NCBI RefSeq assembly: GCF_013306565.1
Contig: NZ_PZPO01000001.1
Location: forward strand, 620,001 to 684,000
Direction of reading: 5' to 3'
Source of the DNA: Hyphomicrobium sulfonivorans
GTDB lineage: Bacteria > Pseudomonadota > Alphaproteobacteria > Rhizobiales > Hyphomicrobiaceae
Length of the DNA stretch: 64,000 bases
The notes below the pieces were generated by a model, which searched no databases, was not told where the DNA came from, and saw only the letters and a list, made by a program, of their open reading frames with translations. Of this stretch, positions 9,023 to 17,547 are shown one piece after another (positions within the stretch are counted from its first letter, which is position 1; each line of letters begins with the position of its first letter). Position numbers and translations under genes: made by a program.

Positions 9023-10432
9023 CTAGCCCTTCGGCTGGTCGATTTCCAACCGCTTCCGCCAGCCAGCCGCCATTTTCACAACGTTCTGTGGCGCGGTTCC
9101 ACCATGGCTGACCCGGCTCTCCACCGACTGCTCGGGGCTTAAAACCGTTAGCACGTCGGCAGTTATGCGCGGCTCGACAGCCTGCATGTCGGCCAGCGGC
9201 AACTTATCCAACGGTAAGTTTTGCGCTTCCGCCGCCGCAACGATGCGACCGGTGACGTGGTGCGCATCGCGGAACGGCATCTTGAGCACGCGCACCAGCC
9301 AGTCGGCCAGATCGGTGGCGGTGGAATAGCCACTACCCGCCGCCGCCAGCAGTGTTGCGGGCTGAGGTTGCATGTCGTCCACCATGCCCGTCGTGGCGGC
9401 AATGGCCAGCGTCAGGCTGTCGAGGGCGTCAAACGCGACCTCTTTGTCTTCCTGCATGTCCTTGGAGTAGGCCAGCGGCAGGCCCTTCATCACCATCAGC
9501 AGGCTCTGGAACGCGCCGGCGATGCGGCCAACCTTGGCGCGCGTCAGCTCGGCGGCGTCCGGGTTGCGCTTCTGCGGCATGATGGAAGAGCCGGTCGTAA
9601 ACTTGTCCGACAGCTTGATGAAGCCGAACTGCGGCGTCGACCACAGCACGATTTCCTCGGCGAAGCGCGACAGGTGCACGGCGCAGATGGAAGCGGCGGC
9701 CAGCGTTTCGAGGATGAAATCGCGATCCGACACGCTATCCAGCGAATTGTCGGTCGGCTTCGAAAAGCCAAGCGTCTCAGTCGTCAGATGCCGGTTGATC
9801 GGGAACGAAGTGCCGGCCAGCGCGGCGGCACCGAGCGGGCATTCATTGAGGCGTGCACGCGCATCGGCGAGACGGCCACGGTCGCGGCCCAGCATCTCGA
9901 CATAGGCCAGCATGTGATGGCCGAACGTTACCGGCTGGGCGGGCTGCAGATGGGTGAAGCCCGGCATCACCGTGGCGGCGTGCTCCTCGGCTTTGCGCAC
10001 CATGGCAAGCTGCAGCATCGCCAGCGCGGCGTTCAGGGCGTCGATGCGGTCACGGACGTAAAGCTTGAAGTCTGTCGCCACCTGATCGTTACGCGAACGC
10101 GCGGTGTGCAGGCGTCCCGCCGGAGTGCCGATCAGCTCCTTCAGGCGGCTTTCGACGTTCATGTGCACGTCTTCCAGCGCGCGCGAAAAAGCAAACTTGC
10201 CCTCGGCGATCTCGGCCCCCACCTTATCGAGGCCTTCGATGATGGCGGCGGCATCGGCCTTTTCGATGATGCCCGTTTCGGCCAGCATCGCGGCGTGCGC
10301 CTTCGAGGCGGCAATATCCTGCGGGGCTAGTCGCTTGTCGAAGCCGATGGAGGCGTTAATCTCCTCCATGATCTCAGCCGGAGAGGCTGAAAACCGGCCA
10401 CCCCACATGCTATTAGCTGGCTTGTCCGTCAC
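9023..10432 (-). CDS. argH: Argininosuccinate lyase
   Basis: Cleaves argininosuccinate to arginine and fumarate, the last step of arginine synthesis; a homotetramer of the fumarase/aspartase superfamily in the cytoplasm. The signature loop '[12 protein letters not shown]' carries the catalytic Ser. The conserved N-terminal 'MWGGRFS' and 'HTARSRNDQ' are present. I choose the GTG at 10432 (469 aa), which gives '[13 protein letters not shown]' like other family members; an upstream ATG at 10534 would add a 34-residue tail and overlap the divergent tlpA. An ATG at 10408 is also possible. The gene is divergent from tlpA with about 56 bases between starts, so the two promoters are back to back, and it is followed by lptM. 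Confidence 0.95.
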   Translation of the reverse strand: MTDKPANSMWGGRFSASPAEIMEEINASIGFDKRLAPQDIAASKAHAAMLAETGIIEKADAAAIIEGLDKVGAEIAEGKFAFSRALEDVHMNVESRLKELIGTPAGRLHTARSRNDQVATDFKLYVRDRIDALNAALAMLQLAMVRKAEEHAATVMPGFTHLQPAQPVTFGHHMLAYVEMLGRDRGRLADARARLNECPLGAAALAGTSFPINRHLTTETLGFSKPTDNSLDSVSDRDFILETLAAASICAVHLSRFAEEIVLWSTPQFGFIKLSDKFTTGSSIMPQKRNPDAAELTRAKVGRIAGAFQSLLMVMKGLPLAYSKDMQEDKEVAFDALDSLTLAIAATTGMVDDMQPQPATLLAAAGSGYSTATDLADWLVRVLKMPFRDAHHVTGRIVAAAEAQNLPLDKLPLADMQAVEPRITADVLTVLSPEQSVESRVSHGGTAPQNVVKMAAGWRKRLEIDQPKG

Positions 10433-10488
10433 GGCGTTTCGAGCTCCGTACAGGCGGCAGACCGATTGGATCGGCATAAGGAAAAAGA

Positions 10489-11163
10489 ATGAGCAAGCGG
10501 CCGCAGAAGAAAAAGCCCGACCACCCCTCGACATACATCTGGGCTGCTGCGCTCTCTGCGCTGGCCGCCTTCGCGGCGGTATACGTCACGTTGGCCGTCT
10601 CTGACAATCAAACGCCTGCGGCTTCTTCGCCCTCAGCAGCGTCAAATTCCGTCACAAACGGGGCTGCCACCGATGCTGCGCCGGACGATAGCGCCAGGGC
10701 GCTCGCTACCGGCAAGATGGCGACATTCGTGTTCAAGAAGACGCCCGCCGACCTGACGGACGTAGCGTTCCTGACGCCGGATGGCGCGACGACCAACCTG
10801 TCCGCATTCAAGGGCAAGGTTGTATTGCTCAATCTGTGGGCCACCTGGTGTGCGCCGTGCCGCGAGGAAATGCCGGCGCTGGACAAGCTGGAGAAAGAGC
10901 TCGGCTCGGACAAATTTCAGGTGGTGGCGCTGTCGATCGACAAATCGGGCGTCGATGGCGCGCGCAAATTCCTGGATGACATCGGCGCAACCAGCCTGAA
11001 GCCCTACGCCGACCCGACTTCGAAGGAAGGCACGCGGCTGGGCGTGATCGGCATGCCGACGACGCTGCTGATCAACGCTGACGGCAAGGAGATCGGGCGC
11101 CTGATCGGCCCGGCTGAATGGGACAGCGCCGACGCGCGCCGCCTGATCGAAAAATTTTTGTAG
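10489..11163 (+). CDS. tlpA: TlpA family thiol:disulfide reductase
   Basis: A membrane-anchored periplasmic thioredoxin-like protein of 224 aa. A basic N-terminus is followed by one transmembrane helix (about residues 17-36), an Ala/Ser linker, and a thioredoxin fold with 'WATWCAPC' (Cys121 and Cys124). The cis-proline is in 'IGMPTTLLI'. TlpA proteins reduce apo-cytochrome c or the Cu-A site of cytochrome oxidase. Divergent pairing with argH is common in this order. A ribosome binding site (AAGGAAAA) lies just before the ATG. The stop is followed by T6 and a palindromic repeat. Confidence 0.93.
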   Translation: MSKRPQKKKPDHPSTYIWAAALSALAAFAAVYVTLAVSDNQTPAASSPSAASNSVTNGAATDAAPDDSARALATGKMATFVFKKTPADLTDVAFLTPDGATTNLSAFKGKVVLLNLWATWCAPCREEMPALDKLEKELGSDKFQVVALSIDKSGVDGARKFLDDIGATSLKPYADPTSKEGTRLGVIGMPTTLLINADGKEIGRLIGPAEWDSADARRLIEKFL

Positions 11164-11166
11164 GAT

Positions 11167-11216
11167 TTTTTGTTGGGCGTCGGCGACTGCCCTCCGGGCA
11201 GCCGGCCGCCGACGCC
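11167..11216 (+). repeat. Gene-end palindromic element, copy B
   Basis: It follows tlpA in the same orientation after a T-rich stretch (11165-11173). The outer arms are GGCGTCGGCG (11176-11185) and CGCCGACGCC (11207-11216), a fully paired 10-bp stem. The inner hairpin is CTGCCC/GGGCAG (about 11187-11200). Compared with copy A the outer arms differ at several positions, with matching changes on both sides. It forms the left border of the low-GC socAB island. Confidence 0.82.
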
Positions 11217-11304
11217 GGACGAATAGAGTTACATACGGATCAGAATGATCGAAATCTCTGAATGCCCAGTAGAACTAGCCTTCAAAGCAAAGTAAGTCAC
11301 GTCT

Positions 11305-11853
11305 ATGCACGATCCTCGCGCCATCGCCAACATGATCATTGAAGAGGGCCAGCGAACCCAAAAGCTGGTGACGAACCTTGCTCTTCAAAAGCTATTATAT
11401 TTTGCACATGCTCTGTTTTTAGTTGAGCGGAAGCAGCCACTAGTTTCAGGTCATTTCGAGGCATGGAAATATGGCCCTGTGCACCCAACAGCTTATCAAG
11501 CTTTTAGGTCTGCGGGAGATCAACCCATTACATTCCGAGCGACTGCTATCGATGCGCTGACGGGAGAGCGACGCCCTCTACCATCACTCACCGACCAAAT
11601 CATTGCGCGGCACATCGAACGCATTCTGAGCTCCTACGGTGAGCTCTCACCGGGTCGGCTCGTCGATATCTCTCATGCTAAAGGTGCTCCTTGGCACTTC
11701 GTCGTTGAGAGTGCTAAGGCTACGGTTTCGCTAGGCTTACGAATCTCCGATGATGTGATCTTAGAGCGCTTCAAATTCCATAAGGTGAGCGTAGCGGCAG
11801 CACCCCTAGTTGGAGAGCCAGGTGACGACAGCCCCATTCTTGCCCGAGATTGA
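11305..11853 (+). CDS. socA: SocA-like antitoxin (Panacea / DUF4065 domain)
   Basis: A 182-aa protein of the Panacea (DUF4065, GepA-like) family. It shows the family hallmarks 'LQKLLYFAHALFL', 'FEAWKYGPVHP' and 'SHAKGAPWH'. In Caulobacter SocA delivers the toxin SocB to ClpXP for degradation; more widely Panacea domains neutralise varied toxins. The next gene overlaps this one, as expected of an antitoxin-toxin operon with the antitoxin first. Base composition is clearly more AT-rich than the neighbours, with rarer codons such as TTA and ATA, which indicates recent acquisition. Palindromic repeats lie on both sides of the island. The antitoxin role is inferred from family and context. Confidence 0.78.
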   Translation: MHDPRAIANMIIEEGQRTQKLVTNLALQKLLYFAHALFLVERKQPLVSGHFEAWKYGPVHPTAYQAFRSAGDQPITFRATAIDALTGERRPLPSLTDQIIARHIERILSSYGELSPGRLVDISHAKGAPWHFVVESAKATVSLGLRISDDVILERFKFHKVSVAAAPLVGEPGDDSPILARD

Positions 11854-12514
11854 TCTCGCGAATATCGCCCCATTGCCGATTGAAGCGAAATGGAAGGCTT
11901 TGCAAGGATTCAAGCAAGGAAGGCCACCATACTCTTATAAGCCCTTAAGGCAGAGTCTTAGTGATCTTTTGCGCCTTGAGACCCCCCTGTTCGGCGCCCC
12001 TCCAGAGACTTCATTCCAGCAGTTGGCTGCCATAATTAGACGCAACTCAAGATCGACGGCCGAAGCTGAAGCGAATATCCGCGTTGCAGCGAGCATATAT
12101 GCCGCCCGCTGGAAAGGGCGACCTCAGCACTTCCATTCGATGGGTACAACAATCGGCCACCGATTAGAGTATTGGACGCCTGCAGTACTCAATATTGATG
12201 GGCGCGCAGTCGTTCCGTACTTCAATCCTCGCCGAAGTGGTATGTCCCCTCACGCCCGAAGGTTCGTGTTCTCGATGATGCACGAACAGATCAGGAAGCC
12301 CGACCCCGACTACGCTGCCGTTGCGTTCTGCATCAACCATTTTTCATCTCCCAAAAATGGTCCTCGCGAAATGCGAACCACTTTTGATGACGGCGTAGCT
12401 CTATACGAATTCGATGAGCTGCAAGCGATGGTGGCCGAAACTTACTCTATTTGGATAGAAGTTTGGGCGGGCCGAATTGCGGAGGTTAGACGGAGTGGGA
12501 ATGGCGCGCGTTAG
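11822..12514 (+). CDS. socB: SocB-like toxin (DNA replication inhibitor family)
   Basis: A 230-aa protein paired with the Panacea antitoxin. The opening 'FLPEIDLANIAPLP', the middle 'FNPRRSGMSPHARRFVFSMMHEQIR' region (bases about 12222-12300) and the C-terminal 'YEFDELQAMVAETYSIW' fit my recollection of the SocB family, whose Caulobacter member binds the beta sliding clamp DnaN and halts replication forks. I prefer the GTG at 11822, preceded by GGAGAG; a TTG at 11810 is in frame. Either way the 5' end overlaps socA by at least 32 nt, which implies translational coupling. A segment 'SFQQLAAII' could be a clamp-binding peptide but is not a clear consensus. AT-richer than the flanking genes. Another toxin class attached to a Panacea antitoxin is the alternative. 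Confidence 0.62.
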   Translation: MTTAPFLPEIDLANIAPLPIEAKWKALQGFKQGRPPYSYKPLRQSLSDLLRLETPLFGAPPETSFQQLAAIIRRNSRSTAEAEANIRVAASIYAARWKGRPQHFHSMGTTIGHRLEYWTPAVLNIDGRAVVPYFNPRRSGMSPHARRFVFSMMHEQIRKPDPDYAAVAFCINHFSSPKNGPREMRTTFDDGVALYEFDELQAMVAETYSIWIEVWAGRIAEVRRSGNGAR

Positions 12515-12553
12515 GCGCATCAGGTCACCTTCGATAGATGCAGCCCATAAACT

Positions 12554-12592
12554 GCGCTGGCGGCCGGCTGCCCGCAGGGCAGTCGCCAGCGC
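12554..12592 (-). repeat. Gene-end palindromic element, copy C
   Basis: It begins at the base after the stop codon of the leftward coiled-coil gene (12593-13195) and has the orientation of that gene. The outer arms are GCGCTGGCG (12554-12562) and CGCCAGCGC (12584-12592); the inner hairpin is CTGCCC/GGGCAG (12568-12582). The outer stem differs from copies A and B by compensatory changes. It is the right border of the socAB island and is inverted relative to copy B. Confidence 0.82.
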
Positions 12593-13195
12593 CTAAATAA
12601 AGAATCTGGAGGCGAGGGCGAGCGCGGCGAGCGCGAGGGCGCCGAGGAACAGCGCTTCGTTGCGGCGGGCGGCATGCTCGACGCGATCGATGTGCAGCTT
12701 CAGCCCGCCCAGCTCCGCCAGCTTGCGGTCCATGTCGACGAACGACTTGTAGGTGATGTTCGGATAGGCCTTGCGGTCGCCTTCCATGCGCTCGACACGC
12801 GTTTTCAGATCGCGACCTGAGCGCTGCAGCTCGGAAATTTTGTAATTGCGGGAATTTTCCAGGCTCTGGTCGAAAGCGGCCAGCCGATGACTGCGGTGCA
12901 CCTCTTCCGTCATCTCGGCAATGGTGGCGCGCGCCTTCTCCAGCTCACGCTCAAGCCGGGCGACGGTGCCATTGATCCGGTCGAACTGCACGGCCGCTTC
13001 GGCGACGAAGCCCTCGTGCGCAATCCACTTTCCACTGGCCTTGCCACCCGTATGGGCAGCAGTGACCGATACAATCCGCTCGCTCTGCAACACGACCCAA
13101 CCCCTTGGTACGTCTCTTTTCCCGGCACCGATTGGGGTATTATCCGGCGTGAGATTTAATGGGACGTATCCAATTGATGCAAAAAACGAAACCAT
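12593..13195 (-). CDS. Coiled-coil protein with C-terminal membrane anchor, function unknown
   Basis: A 200-aa protein I do not recognise. About residues 70-180 are charged and helical with heptad-like spacing ('RINGTVARLERELEKARATI', 'LKTRVERMEGD'), suggesting a coiled coil. The last about 18 residues ('ALFLGALALAALALASRFFI') form a single transmembrane helix, so it looks tail-anchored with the coiled coil in the cytoplasm. The N-terminal 50 residues are of ordinary globular composition. The start at 13195 is the first ATG; a later start is possible. It diverges from dapD with 74 bases between. Its stop codon touches palindromic copy C. No enzymatic motif is seen. Confidence 0.6.
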   Translation of the reverse strand: MVSFFASIGYVPLNLTPDNTPIGAGKRDVPRGWVVLQSERIVSVTAAHTGGKASGKWIAHEGFVAEAAVQFDRINGTVARLERELEKARATIAEMTEEVHRSHRLAAFDQSLENSRNYKISELQRSGRDLKTRVERMEGDRKAYPNITYKSFVDMDRKLAELGGLKLHIDRVEHAARRNEALFLGALALAALALASRFFI

Positions 13196-13269
13196 TCGTT
13201 CGCATTGACAGTATTTCCCCCTCGGGCGACAACGCGGACCGCTAACGAAATCTGAACCGAGGGCCCCCG

Positions 13270-14124
13270 ATGTCAGCCAATGTAAACAGCGCCGAACTTG
13301 CCACCGCCATCGACGCCATGTGGGAAGAGCGCGATGGGATCAGCGTCGGCACCACGGGCGTGATCCGCGACACGGTGGAGACAGCCCTCAACCTGCTGGA
13401 CAAGGGCGAAGTGCGGGTGGCCGAGAAGGGCGCCGACGGCTGGACGGTGAACCAGTGGCTGAAGAAGGCCGTGCTGCTGTCGTTCCGCCTCAACGATATG
13501 GCTGCGATCTCCGGCGCACCGGGCGGCGCGAACTGGTGGGACAAGGTGCCCTCGAAGTTTGCCGGCATGACCGATGACGATTTCCGCCGTGCGGGCTTCC
13601 GCGCCGTGCCCGGCAGCATCGTGCGCCGCTCAGCCTACATCGCGCCGACCGTTGTGCTGATGCCGTCGTTCGTGAACCTCGGCGCCTATGTCGACGCTGG
13701 CACGATGGTCGACACCTGGGCGACGGTGGGCTCGTGCGCGCAGATCGGCAAGAACTGCCACATCTCCGGCGGCGCTGGCATTGGCGGCGTGCTTGAGCCG
13801 CTGCAGGCCGGCCCGGTCATCATCGAAGACAACTGCTTCATCGGCGCGCGCGCCGAGGTGGCCGAGGGCGTGATTGTCGGCGAAGGCTCGGTGCTGTCGA
13901 TGGGCGTTTATCTCGGTGCTTCGACCACCATCATCGACCGCGCGACCGGCGAGAAGTTCTTCGGCAAGGTGCCGCCGTACTCGGTGGTGGTATCGGGATC
14001 GATGGCGGGCAAGCCGCTGCCGGATGGTACGCCCGGCCCGAACCTCTACTGCGCCGTGATCGTGAAGAAGGTGGACGCGAAGACGCGCTCCAAGACCTCG
14101 ATCAACGAGCTGCTGCGCGACTGA
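13270..14124 (+). CDS. dapD: 2,3,4,5-tetrahydropyridine-2,6-dicarboxylate N-succinyltransferase
   Basis: Transfers succinyl from succinyl-CoA to tetrahydrodipicolinate in the succinylase branch of DAP/lysine synthesis; cytoplasmic trimer. The 284-aa length fits. An N-terminal helical domain (about residues 1-105) precedes a left-handed beta-helix made of hexapeptide repeats ('[20 protein letters not shown]', '[19 protein letters not shown]'). The C-terminal '[18 protein letters not shown]' is conserved. It shares the pathway with dapE 1.7 kb downstream. The 3' end is followed by a very strong bidirectional hairpin. Confidence 0.97.
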   Translation: MSANVNSAELATAIDAMWEERDGISVGTTGVIRDTVETALNLLDKGEVRVAEKGADGWTVNQWLKKAVLLSFRLNDMAAISGAPGGANWWDKVPSKFAGMTDDDFRRAGFRAVPGSIVRRSAYIAPTVVLMPSFVNLGAYVDAGTMVDTWATVGSCAQIGKNCHISGGAGIGGVLEPLQAGPVIIEDNCFIGARAEVAEGVIVGEGSVLSMGVYLGASTTIIDRATGEKFFGKVPPYSVVVSGSMAGKPLPDGTPGPNLYCAVIVKKVDAKTRSKTSINELLRD

Positions 14125-14155
14125 TCCGCGGCCGCTGCAAGCCTGCTTCACCAAG

Positions 14156-14203
14156 CAAACAACAAACGCCGCGGCATGGAAGTGCCGCGGCGTTTGTTGT
14201 TTG
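14156..14203. terminator. Bidirectional 21-bp hairpin terminator after dapD
   Basis: A perfect inverted repeat with 21-nt arms at 14156-14176 and 14183-14203 and a 6-nt loop. The stem core is GC-rich (CGCCGCGGCA), while the base of the stem is AAAC/GTTT-rich on both strands. It lies between the convergent genes dapD (+) and the secreted hypothetical at 14241 (-), so it can stop transcription from both sides. Confidence 0.85.
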
Positions 14204-14240
14204 GAAACTGCTTGAACCACTGGCGAGGCGGATGCTTCGA

Positions 14241-14639
14241 TTACAGCTCGTCCTTGGAGCGTTCGCCATCCTGATCCTTCAGCTCGATCTGATACTGCGC
14301 GTTGGCGCTCAGCGTGATTGAGTTGTCATCGGGACGTGCGCGCGCCGCGTTGGTCTGCACGTTGAGGCTTGCGAGCCGGCAGCTGGATGCCAGCGTCGCC
14401 ATCAAAGCTGCGCACTCGCGCGCGCTCATGGCGTAAAGCGCCTTGCGCCCCTCTTCCATGGCCGTCTGCTGTTCCGCCAGGCCATCGCTTTTGAGCGGCA
14501 GGCGCAGGACATACTGGACCGTAATGGTCGTTGGGCGCTGCTGGAAGTTTCGGGTTTGCGCGTCGGCGGGCGCCGACAATGCGGCCAGGGACAAAAACGC
14601 GAGCAAGCGGCCACAGGGCAGGGCGGGCGCCAAGCGCAT
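14241..14639 (-). CDS. Secreted protein of unknown function
   Basis: A 132-aa protein with a cleavable Sec signal (about residues 1-27, ending 'SAPADAQ'). The mature part has 'TTITVQYVLRLPLKSDG' and a C-terminal 'SITLSANAQYQIELKDQDGE', a beta-strand pattern. Two cysteines ('ECAALMATLASSC') could form a disulfide. It is exported, probably to the periplasm. I do not recognise a family; a weak resemblance to SIMPL-type beta proteins is not enough to assign. It is convergent with dapD across the strong hairpin. Confidence 0.6.
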   Translation of the reverse strand: MRLAPALPCGRLLAFLSLAALSAPADAQTRNFQQRPTTITVQYVLRLPLKSDGLAEQQTAMEEGRKALYAMSARECAALMATLASSCRLASLNVQTNAARARPDDNSITLSANAQYQIELKDQDGERSKDEL

Positions 14640-14918
14640 CGGGAAACCTCATCAAAAAAAGCCGGAGATCAAGAATCTGAGCAATGAAACGAGGATCACA
14701 GTAGCTCCGATTGCGGCCGATGTTGGGGGGCCTGACCGATTGCACATTAACTGAGGCACGGGCGACACCGCAGGCCCGCGCCGTAAACCATCGCATCAGC
14801 CGGTCGCAATCAAACCCCGCTGATGCCTTGCGGGCGACGATGTCTGGCTTCTAAATTCGGCACCCCAGCGCGAACAAAGCTGGCGGCATATTTCAAAACA
14901 CATTCCGGGGAGCGGGCT

Positions 14919-15674
14919 ATGTACCGCAGCCTTTCCAGCGACAAGATCATCGGCACCATCGAAACACTGCAGGCGCGCATCGACGACCGGTTCCCCAACT
15001 CCGGGCTGGCCACCGTATGCGCCGAGGTGGAGCAGATTGCGCGCCAGACCTCCAAGCGGATCATCGCCGTGTCACGGCCGATCTGGGGCCTGCGGCTGAC
15101 GCTGCTTGGCCTGCTGATCGCCGTTGTGCTGACGGCGGTCATGCTGGCGATCGAGGCATCGTCGCTGAAAACATCCGATGAACTGTCGGAGATGATGCAG
15201 GGCGTCGACGCAGGCGTGAACCTCGTCATCGTGCTGGGCGGCGCGGCGTACTTTCTGGCCTCGTTGGAGACGCGCTGGAAGCGGGATCGGGCGCTGAAGG
15301 CACTGCATGAGCTGCGCTCGATCATCCACGTCATCGACATGCATCAGCTGACCAAGGACCCAAGCATGCTGGGCCATATCAGCACGCGGTCGTCGCCCGA
15401 CCGCCCGCTGACGCCATTCATGCTGATGCGCTATCTCGACTACTGTTCGGAGATGCTGTCGCTGACGGCGAAATGCGCGGCGCTCTATGCGGAGAAGCTG
15501 AGCGATCCGGTGGTTGTCGATACGGTTGGCGATGTGGAGCGCCTGACATCCGACCTTTCCAACAAGATCTGGCAGAAGATTACGATTATCGAGGGCCTCG
15601 CCCAACCCGATGCCGGCGCTTCAACCCGGGCGCTGTCCGCCGCCATGCCATCCGGCGCATTTGAAAACACCTGA
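14919..15674 (+). CDS. Two-helix membrane protein of unknown function
   Basis: A 251-aa protein. After an N-terminal helical segment of about 50 residues come two transmembrane helices (about residues 56-76 and 97-117) and a large cytoplasmic helical domain. I chose the ATG at 14919 because GGGGAG lies 7 nt upstream and the extension back to 14823 looks non-coding. No catalytic motif is seen. The preceding 279 bases (14640-14918) hold no recognisable gene. The following 175 bases lead to dapE on the same strand. Confidence 0.6.
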   Translation: MYRSLSSDKIIGTIETLQARIDDRFPNSGLATVCAEVEQIARQTSKRIIAVSRPIWGLRLTLLGLLIAVVLTAVMLAIEASSLKTSDELSEMMQGVDAGVNLVIVLGGAAYFLASLETRWKRDRALKALHELRSIIHVIDMHQLTKDPSMLGHISTRSSPDRPLTPFMLMRYLDYCSEMLSLTAKCAALYAEKLSDPVVVDTVGDVERLTSDLSNKIWQKITIIEGLAQPDAGASTRALSAAMPSGAFENT

Positions 15675-15849
15675 CGCATACGCCAAATATTTACAGGCAT
15701 GGTGGATGCCCACAGCCAAGCCGATGCGGCGCAGCCATGCGGGCTTGCGGGCGGGATGTCAGGAACCGCAATAATACCGAAACGCTTTAGTGATGGTGAT
15801 TACTCTAGCGGCGATCCGCCAGCCGTCACATGCAAGGAATGACCGACAC

Positions 15850-17016
15850 ATGACGACCCCCGCTGACCCGGTAGCATTGGCGCAGGCACTCATCCGCTGC
15901 GAAAGCGTAACCCCGGCTGAGGGCGGTGCGCTGACACTGCTGGAGGGCATCCTTTCCGCTGCGGGCTTTGAGTGCCATCGCATGACGTTTTCGGAGCCGG
16001 GCTTTGCCGATGTCGAGAACCTCTATGCGCGGCTCGGCAACTCAGGTCCCAACCTGTGCTTTGCCGGGCATACCGATGTGGTGCCGGCGGGTGATGTGGA
16101 CGCGTGGACTTCGCCACCGTTCGCAGCCGAAATCCGTGACGGCATTCTTTACGGGCGCGGCGCGGTCGACATGAAGGGCGAGATCGCCTGCTTCATCGCG
16201 GCGGTGCATCGCATACTGGCGCGCGGCGACAAGATACCGGGCTCGATTTCGCTGCTGATAACGGGCGACGAGGAAGGCGACAGCATCAACGGCACCGCCA
16301 AGCTGCTTGGCTGGCTGAAGGAACGCGGCGAAATTCTGCACGACTGCATCGTCGGCGAACCCTCCAGCAAGGATGTGGTGGGCGATGAGATCAAGATCGG
16401 CCGTCGCGGTTCGCTGAATTGCGAACTGATCGTCGAGGGCAAACAGGGACACGCCGCCTATCCGCATCTGGCCGATAATCCGGTGCCGAAGATTGCGCGC
16501 ATGATCGACCGGCTTTCCGCGCTGATGCTGGATGAAGGCACGACGCACTTTGAACCATCACGATTGAACGTCACCGTAATCTCGGTGCCGAACACCGCGA
16601 CCAACGTGATCCCTGGCCTGGCGCGCGCGCGCTTTAACGTGCGTTACAACGAAGCACACACGCGCCCCGATCTTGAGGCGCGACTGCGCGATGTGTGCGA
16701 TGCGGCGGCGCTGGAAGTCGATGCGCGTTATACGATCAAGTTTTCCGGCACCGGCGACGTGTTCCTGACCCAGACCGGACCGCTGATGGAAACAGCGCAG
16801 CTTGCGGTGCGTGAAGTGACCGGCGCTGCTCCGCGGCTGTCTACCGGTGGCGGAACATCGGACGCGCGTTTCATCAAGGATCATTGTCCCGTCATTGAAC
16901 TGGGGCTGACGAACGCCACCATTCATCAGGTGGATGAACGCGTGCCGGTGGCGGAACTGGAAACGCTGACCCGCATCTATGAGCGTTTCGTCACGCTTTA
17001 TTTTGCACGGTCCTGA
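15850..17016 (+). CDS. dapE: Succinyl-diaminopimelate desuccinylase
   Basis: Zn-dependent M20 peptidase-family amidohydrolase that removes succinate from N-succinyl-LL-DAP. Metal and catalytic residues are visible: His74 and Asp76 in 'CFAGHTDVVPAGD', the Glu pair in 'GDEEGDSINGT', and the C-terminal metal His in 'NATIHQVDERV'. 'STGGGTSDARFIKDHCPV' is a signature stretch of DapE. I start at the ATG at 15850 (388 aa), preceded by AAGGAATG; the frame stays open to 15790 but that extension is unlike the family. It follows dapD in the pathway, although two genes lie between. Confidence 0.96.
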   Translation: MTTPADPVALAQALIRCESVTPAEGGALTLLEGILSAAGFECHRMTFSEPGFADVENLYARLGNSGPNLCFAGHTDVVPAGDVDAWTSPPFAAEIRDGILYGRGAVDMKGEIACFIAAVHRILARGDKIPGSISLLITGDEEGDSINGTAKLLGWLKERGEILHDCIVGEPSSKDVVGDEIKIGRRGSLNCELIVEGKQGHAAYPHLADNPVPKIARMIDRLSALMLDEGTTHFEPSRLNVTVISVPNTATNVIPGLARARFNVRYNEAHTRPDLEARLRDVCDAAALEVDARYTIKFSGTGDVFLTQTGPLMETAQLAVREVTGAAPRLSTGGGTSDARFIKDHCPVIELGLTNATIHQVDERVPVAELETLTRIYERFVTLYFARS

Positions 17017-17108
17017 CACCGCCACGTGCCGCAAGACCCCTCTACTCAGCGACCTGAATTTCGTTTAAGATGATTTCTTTATCTTGCGTTTTTCAGGACA
17101 TCAGATCC

Positions 17109-17474
17109 GTGTCCAGAATAATTTTTGATATCTCCGTACTGTCGCGGTGCGATATGCCGCTACGCCAATTTGCTGCCAACTCGCCTGTCTTCTGCAGAAA
17201 CGACGCGAGCACGGCAATGTATATCGTGTGTAGTGGAACCGTCGAAATAACCGACGGTGCGACCCGGCAGTTTCAAATAGGGCCGGGGGAGATCTTCGGC
17301 GAGTTGGCGCTCATGGAAGAGAGCCACCGCAAGGAGAGCGCGACGGCATGCACTGCGACTGAGGTTGCTGTTGTCAACAGGGCTATGTTCCTGAAGCTGA
17401 TAGCAACCGAGCCGGAGCTTGCGTTGCAAATCATGCAGGCGATAGCCGAGCGGGTGCGTGGCGGCCTTGCCTGA
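17109..17474 (+). CDS. Single-domain cyclic nucleotide-binding protein
   Basis: A short protein consisting almost entirely of a CRP-type cNMP-binding beta-barrel. It shows 'MYIVCSGTVEI' and the phosphate-binding cassette 'PGEIFGELALMEESHRKESATA', where Glu and the Arg-equivalent (here 'RKESA') sit as in cAMP-binding domains. The last about 25 residues form the C helix. No helix-turn-helix or kinase domain is attached. The GTG at 17109 has AGGA 10 nt upstream; an ATG at 17070 and one at 17154 are alternatives. Similar stand-alone domains occur in many alphaproteobacteria with unknown partners. Ligand binding is inferred only. Confidence 0.7.
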   Translation: MSRIIFDISVLSRCDMPLRQFAANSPVFCRNDASTAMYIVCSGTVEITDGATRQFQIGPGEIFGELALMEESHRKESATACTATEVAVVNRAMFLKLIATEPELALQIMQAIAERVRGGLA

Positions 17475-17547
17475 TGATTAGCGGCGCGCCTTGTGTCAGA
17501 TCGCGTCTGCGCACCGGCGCAGCGTGGTGCGATATCGTTCCTGCGCG

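Noticed and set aside
9221-10330. 369-codon open frame on the + strand
   Set aside because: It lies fully antisense to argH, whose motifs are unambiguous; high GC keeps the opposite strand open.
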